From contig NZ_CP085840.1 in NCBI RefSeq assembly GCF_020715685.1, positions 2,914,001-2,978,000 of the forward strand: a stretch of 64,000 nt of DNA, given 5' to 3'. The position numbers and the translations under genes were made by a program. The stretch is from Dermatobacter hominis. Its GTDB lineage: Bacteria; Actinomycetota; Acidimicrobiia; Acidimicrobiales; Microtrichaceae. Position 1 is the first letter of the stretch. The number at the start of each line of letters is the position of its first letter. Under the pieces are notes generated by a model. The model made no database searches, was not told the DNA's origin, and saw nothing but the letters and a program-made list of their open reading frames with translations. Shown piece after piece: positions 61,361-64,000 of the stretch.

Positions 61361-62422
61361 TCAGTCGGACGGCCCGTGGATGCGGACGGCGTCCTCGTGC
61401 TGGACGGCGAGGTCGACCAGGCGCTCGCCGATCACGTTGCACGCGTTGGCGACCGCCAGCGCCTGCAGCGTCTGCGAGTACGAGTCGGGCAGCACCGCCA
61501 CCTCGGCCGTACGCACGTGCTGGAGGAGCGCCCGGCGGGTGGGATCGAGGTCGGGCAGCTCCAGCAGGCCGTCGGCGGGCGCGTGGTGGAACCAGCGGGC
61601 CACGTCCTGCAGCGCCTGCTGCAGCAGCACGGTCAGGGAGGTGAGGTCGTCGCGGCAGGCGGCCAGCAGGGCCGAGTCCTGGACGTCGCTGACCTCGGTC
61701 GCCAGCACCGAGCACTGCTCCCAGATCCGGCGGGTCGTGACGCGCCAGTGCGACGCGAGCAGGCCGTGCGACTGGTGCTCCGACATCGCGTCGTCCCACA
61801 TGTCGTCGACATCCGCGAGGCGGGTCCGCGCGTCGACGCGCTCGCCGCGGATCGCGTCGGCGGCGTACGGCTCCTGCCGGAGCGCGTCCGTCACGTGGCC
61901 CATGAGGTGCGCCATGTCGCGGTACACGCCGGCCAGCTCCTGGCGGACCTTGCGGTGCGCCCGCGGCGGGAAGATCGTCGCCTGCACGAGCACGGCGACG
62001 ACGATGCCGATGACCGCCTGCTCGAGGCGGATGCGAGCGAAGTCGACGGTGCTGAAGTCGGGGAGCTCGGGCACGAGCACGATCACCGACGACACGAGCG
62101 CGGCCTGCTGGCCGATCGAGCCCAGCCGGAACCACCCGAAGACGAGCAGCGGCACGGCGACGGCGACGCCGACCGCCCAGGCCTGGTCCTTGGCGACCCA
62201 GGCCACGGCCAGGCCCAGCGCCGCGCCGATCAGCGCCCCGAGGATCGAGTTGCGGGCGCTGCGGAAGGTGGCCTGCAGGGTGCCCTGCATCGCCACGATC
62301 GCCGCGAGGGTGGCGAACCACGGGCTCGGCAGGCTCAGCAGCTGCGAGCAGACGGTGGCGAGCGCGGCGGCCAGGCCGATCCGGAAGCAGCGCCTGAGCA
62401 GCCGCTGGTGCGCCGACGTCAT
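61361..62422 (-). CDS. FUSC-family / aromatic acid exporter-like membrane protein
   Basis: This 353-residue protein has about six N-terminal membrane helices (IGLAAALATVCSQLLSLPSPWFATLAAIVAMQ, ILGALIGAALGLAVAWVA, AVGVAVAVPLLVFGWFRL, ALVSSVIVLVPEL, IVVAVLVQATIFPP) and a C-terminal helical cytoplasmic domain. This is half of the FUSC/AaeB arrangement seen in exporters of aromatic acids. The transported compound is unknown. ATG 62422 is used; an upstream extension would run through the interspersed repeat at 62508-62559. Confidence 0.82.
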   Translation of the reverse strand: MTSAHQRLLRRCFRIGLAAALATVCSQLLSLPSPWFATLAAIVAMQGTLQATFRSARNSILGALIGAALGLAVAWVAKDQAWAVGVAVAVPLLVFGWFRLGSIGQQAALVSSVIVLVPELPDFSTVDFARIRLEQAVIGIVVAVLVQATIFPPRAHRKVRQELAGVYRDMAHLMGHVTDALRQEPYAADAIRGERVDARTRLADVDDMWDDAMSEHQSHGLLASHWRVTTRRIWEQCSVLATEVSDVQDSALLAACRDDLTSLTVLLQQALQDVARWFHHAPADGLLELPDLDPTRRALLQHVRTAEVAVLPDSYSQTLQALAVANACNVIGERLVDLAVQHEDAVRIHGPSD

Positions 62423-62507
62423 CGCAGGATCATCCCAGCGGTGCCATCGGGCGACGCGGACCCGCGGGACCGCGCCGGGCGGGAGCGGCGAGGTGGCGCC
62501 CCCCCAC

Positions 62508-62559
62508 GTTTCTGACGCCACAGAGCGGCGCTGGCGACGCATGGCTGACACGAGAATCC
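62508..62559 (+). repeat. Second copy of the interspersed 52-bp repeat
   Basis: This segment aligns without gaps to 9131-9182: the first 14 bases (GTTTCTGACGCCAC) are identical and the last 29 (CTGGCGACGCATGGCTGACA and on) differ at two positions, with a diverged 9-bp middle. It lies in the 222-bp spacer between the TetR and FUSC-like genes. Confidence 0.88.
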
Positions 62560-62644
62560 CGTCGACGAGGCAACCGGACGGTCAGCTGGCAGGACGCGCC
62601 GGCTGAGATGGTCCGCGCCGCCGACGCCTCCTGATCGGGTCCGG

Positions 62645-63277
62645 TCAGCGGAGGCCGACGACGAGGAAGTCCTCGAGGAAGCTCCGGACCGACGCCGGGT
62701 CGTCGACGTCGACGGCGTCGCCGGGCACGGTGACGAGCGACAGGATCATCCGCATCACCCACTCCGCCGCCCGGGCGACGTCGACGTCGGCGCGCACCTC
62801 GCCCCGGTCGCGAGCCCGCTCGAGGTAGGGCTGCCAGAACTCGGCCATGCCGGGCAGCACCTCGCGCAGGCCGGTGCCGAGGAGGGCGGCGAGCTCGTCG
62901 TGGTCGGTGCGGCGGAGGTGCTGCATCAGGCCGCGCGGCCCGACCTCCCGCTCCTGCTCCCGCGCCATCTGCACCGCCTCGGCGACCTGCGCCGCCAGCG
63001 AGCGGCGACGGCCCACGCGGCGGTGGGCCTCGCTCCAGAACCGCTCGTCGATGTGGCCGAGCGTGGCCAGGACCAGGCTCGCCTTGTCGGGGAAGTGCTT
63101 GTAGAGCGCGGCGCGGGAGATCCCGGCCTCCTCGGCCACCTCGACCATCGTGGTGCGGCGGAGGCCGTGACGGCGCAGGCAGACCTCGGTCGCGACCAGC
63201 ACCCGGTCGCGCGTGCTGATCGCCGGCACGCGCCCCGGCCCGTCGGCGGGCGCCCCCACCGTGGCGGGACCGCTCAC
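62645..63277 (-). CDS. TetR-family transcriptional regulator
   Basis: This 210-residue regulator has an N-terminal TetR helix-turn-helix (RDRVLVATEVCLRRHGLRRTTMVEVAEEAGISRAALYKHFPDKASLVLATL) at about residues 24-73 and a helical ligand domain. A GTG start overlaps the monooxygenase stop by 4 bp, so the two are co-transcribed. It probably controls that monooxygenase operon. Its stop faces the repeat-containing spacer before the FUSC-like gene. Confidence 0.92.
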   Translation of the reverse strand: MSGPATVGAPADGPGRVPAISTRDRVLVATEVCLRRHGLRRTTMVEVAEEAGISRAALYKHFPDKASLVLATLGHIDERFWSEAHRRVGRRRSLAAQVAEAVQMAREQEREVGPRGLMQHLRRTDHDELAALLGTGLREVLPGMAEFWQPYLERARDRGEVRADVDVARAAEWVMRMILSLVTVPGDAVDVDDPASVRSFLEDFLVVGLR

Positions 63278-64000
63278 CGGAACGTGAAGTCGGCCGGATC
63301 CAGCTCCCGGGTCCACTGCCAGTAGTCGACGACCCGGAACGGCATGACCGTGTGGATCTCGCCCTTCGAGTTCTTGAAGTACGAGTGCTCGATGCTCGGC
63401 TGGGCCCAGACGAGCATGCTCATCTCCTCCTGGTGGCGGCGGTGCCAGTCGTCGAGGCGCTCGGGGAGCGGCTCCATGCTGCGGTGCTCGCCGTCGATGA
63501 GCTCGTCCAGGCACTGCGAGATGTAGTGCATCTGGCACTCGGAGTTGAAGATGAGGCTCGCCCCGTGCGCGAGGTGGGTCCCGGGGCCGTACATCAGGAA
63601 CAGGTTCGGGAACTCGGGCACGGTGATCCCGAGGTAGGCGGCGGGTCGCTCGCCCCACACGTCGGAGAGGAGCGTGCCGTCGCGCCCGATGATGTCCATG
63701 GGCCAGAGCACCTTCGTGTGGTGGAACCCGGTGGCCCAGATGATCACGTCGCACGGGTACCGCTCGCCGTCGCCGGTGACGATCGCATCGGGCTCGATGT
63801 GGTCGATGCCCGTGCGGACGAGGTCGACGTCGTCGCGCGTCAGCGTCTTCAGCCACGTGCCGTTGTCCTGCAGCGTGCGCTTGCCGGTGGCCGGGTAGTC
63901 GGGCACGACCTTGGCGATCAGCTCGGGGTCGTCGCCGATCTGGCTCACGATCCAGTCGGTGAACACGGCACGGGCGCCGTCGCTGATCTCGCTGATCGAC
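63274..64000 (-). CDS. Flavin-containing (Baeyer-Villiger-type) monooxygenase, 3' part
   Basis: The frame is open to the window edge, so the N-terminal part with the first FAD motif is missing. Visible parts are KVVPDYPATGKRTLQDNGTW (KxxPDYPxxxKR), DVIIWATGFHHTKVLWPMDIIGRDG (ATG box) and PNLFLMYGPGTHLAHGASLIF, all typical of Baeyer-Villiger monooxygenases of the cyclohexanone/steroid monooxygenase type. These enzymes insert oxygen beside a carbonyl using NADPH. The TetR gene follows with a 4-bp overlap. Confidence 0.9.
   Translation of the reverse strand, partial: SISEISDGARAVFTDWIVSQIGDDPELIAKVVPDYPATGKRTLQDNGTWLKTLTRDDVDLVRTGIDHIEPDAIVTGDGERYPCDVIIWATGFHHTKVLWPMDIIGRDGTLLSDVWGERPAAYLGITVPEFPNLFLMYGPGTHLAHGASLIFNSECQMHYISQCLDELIDGEHRSMEPLPERLDDWHRRHQEEMSMLVWAQPSIEHSYFKNSKGEIHTVMPFRVVDYWQWTRELDPADFTFR

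Noticed and set aside
62541-62606. Short frame starting ATGGCTGACACGAGAATCC in the repeat copy
   Set aside because: The matching copy at 9164 does not keep the frame, there is no ribosome site, and the segment belongs to a non-coding repeat.

Overview
The window is a 64 kb piece of a very GC-rich bacterial chromosome with GTG and ATG starts, mycothiol-type and LAxTG-type features, and gene-dense operons. This fits Actinomycetota. The gene content and the frequent fusion proteins suggest the class Acidimicrobiia (an Iamia-like lineage), but that rank is an inference. I see no insertion sequence, prophage, CRISPR array or rRNA. Most genes are housekeeping, and their set and approximate order follow the M. 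tuberculosis interval Rv3579c-Rv3660c, as recalled from memory.

Layout. 0.1-5.1 kb: a sigma-70 factor, then a compact Tad/Flp pilus operon (CpaE-like, CpaF, TadB, TadC, Flp-like pilin, TadE) in which every junction overlaps by 4 bp. 5.1-10.5 kb: an anchored alpha/beta hydrolase, a DUF1998-type helicase, a STAS protein, a repeat-bearing spacer and an acyl-CoA dehydrogenase. 10.6-17.2 kb: topA, an MFS protein, tmk and holB in one overlapping operon. 17.3-19.6 kb: a fusion of a nucleotide cyclase, a membrane helix and a degenerate hydrolase, then tRNA-Thr(CGT). 19.7-24.0 kb: an accessory block with an HxlR regulator and flavin reductase, YCII plus an ECF sigma factor, a DinB-like protein and an SDR. 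24.2-26.7 kb: a sortase-type surface protein, a tiny zinc-ribbon protein, and a SigR/SigH-like sigma factor with a zinc anti-sigma factor.

26.7-43.8 kb: metalloprotease, tilS and hpt; a convergent membrane kinase-flippase fusion; then ftsH-folE-folP-pseudophosphatase-folB-folK-DUF2520, panC-nadB-nadC and coaX-lysS, covering folate, pantothenate, NAD and CoA supply. 43.8-46.7 kb: a possible FHA/winged-helix protein, a membrane Ser/Thr kinase with an external domain, and a small monooxygenase-fold protein. 46.7-52.3 kb: polyprenyl diphosphate synthase, clpC and a Tat-exported phospholipase C-type enzyme, with a 35-bp tandem repeat between the last two. 52.6-61.3 kb: a lipoprotein, radA-disA, a YdeI-like protein, a dienelactone hydrolase, a Crp regulator, ispD-ispF-rlmB and an SCO6745-like protein. 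61.4-64.0 kb: a FUSC-like membrane protein, a TetR regulator and the 3' part of a flavin monooxygenase.

Two themes run through the window. First, at least eighteen genes have a TANNNT hexamer 6-9 nt before the start codon and usually no Shine-Dalgarno, the signature of leaderless transcription; in three places the upstream gene's TAG stop forms the first half of that hexamer. Second, several proteins look like regulatory pseudoenzymes or fusions: the cyclase with a dead TAP-like domain, a Cys-to-Ala phosphatase-like protein in the folate operon, and the kinase-flippase fusion. Convergent or intergenic spacers carry long hairpins and short repeats that appear partly related to one another.
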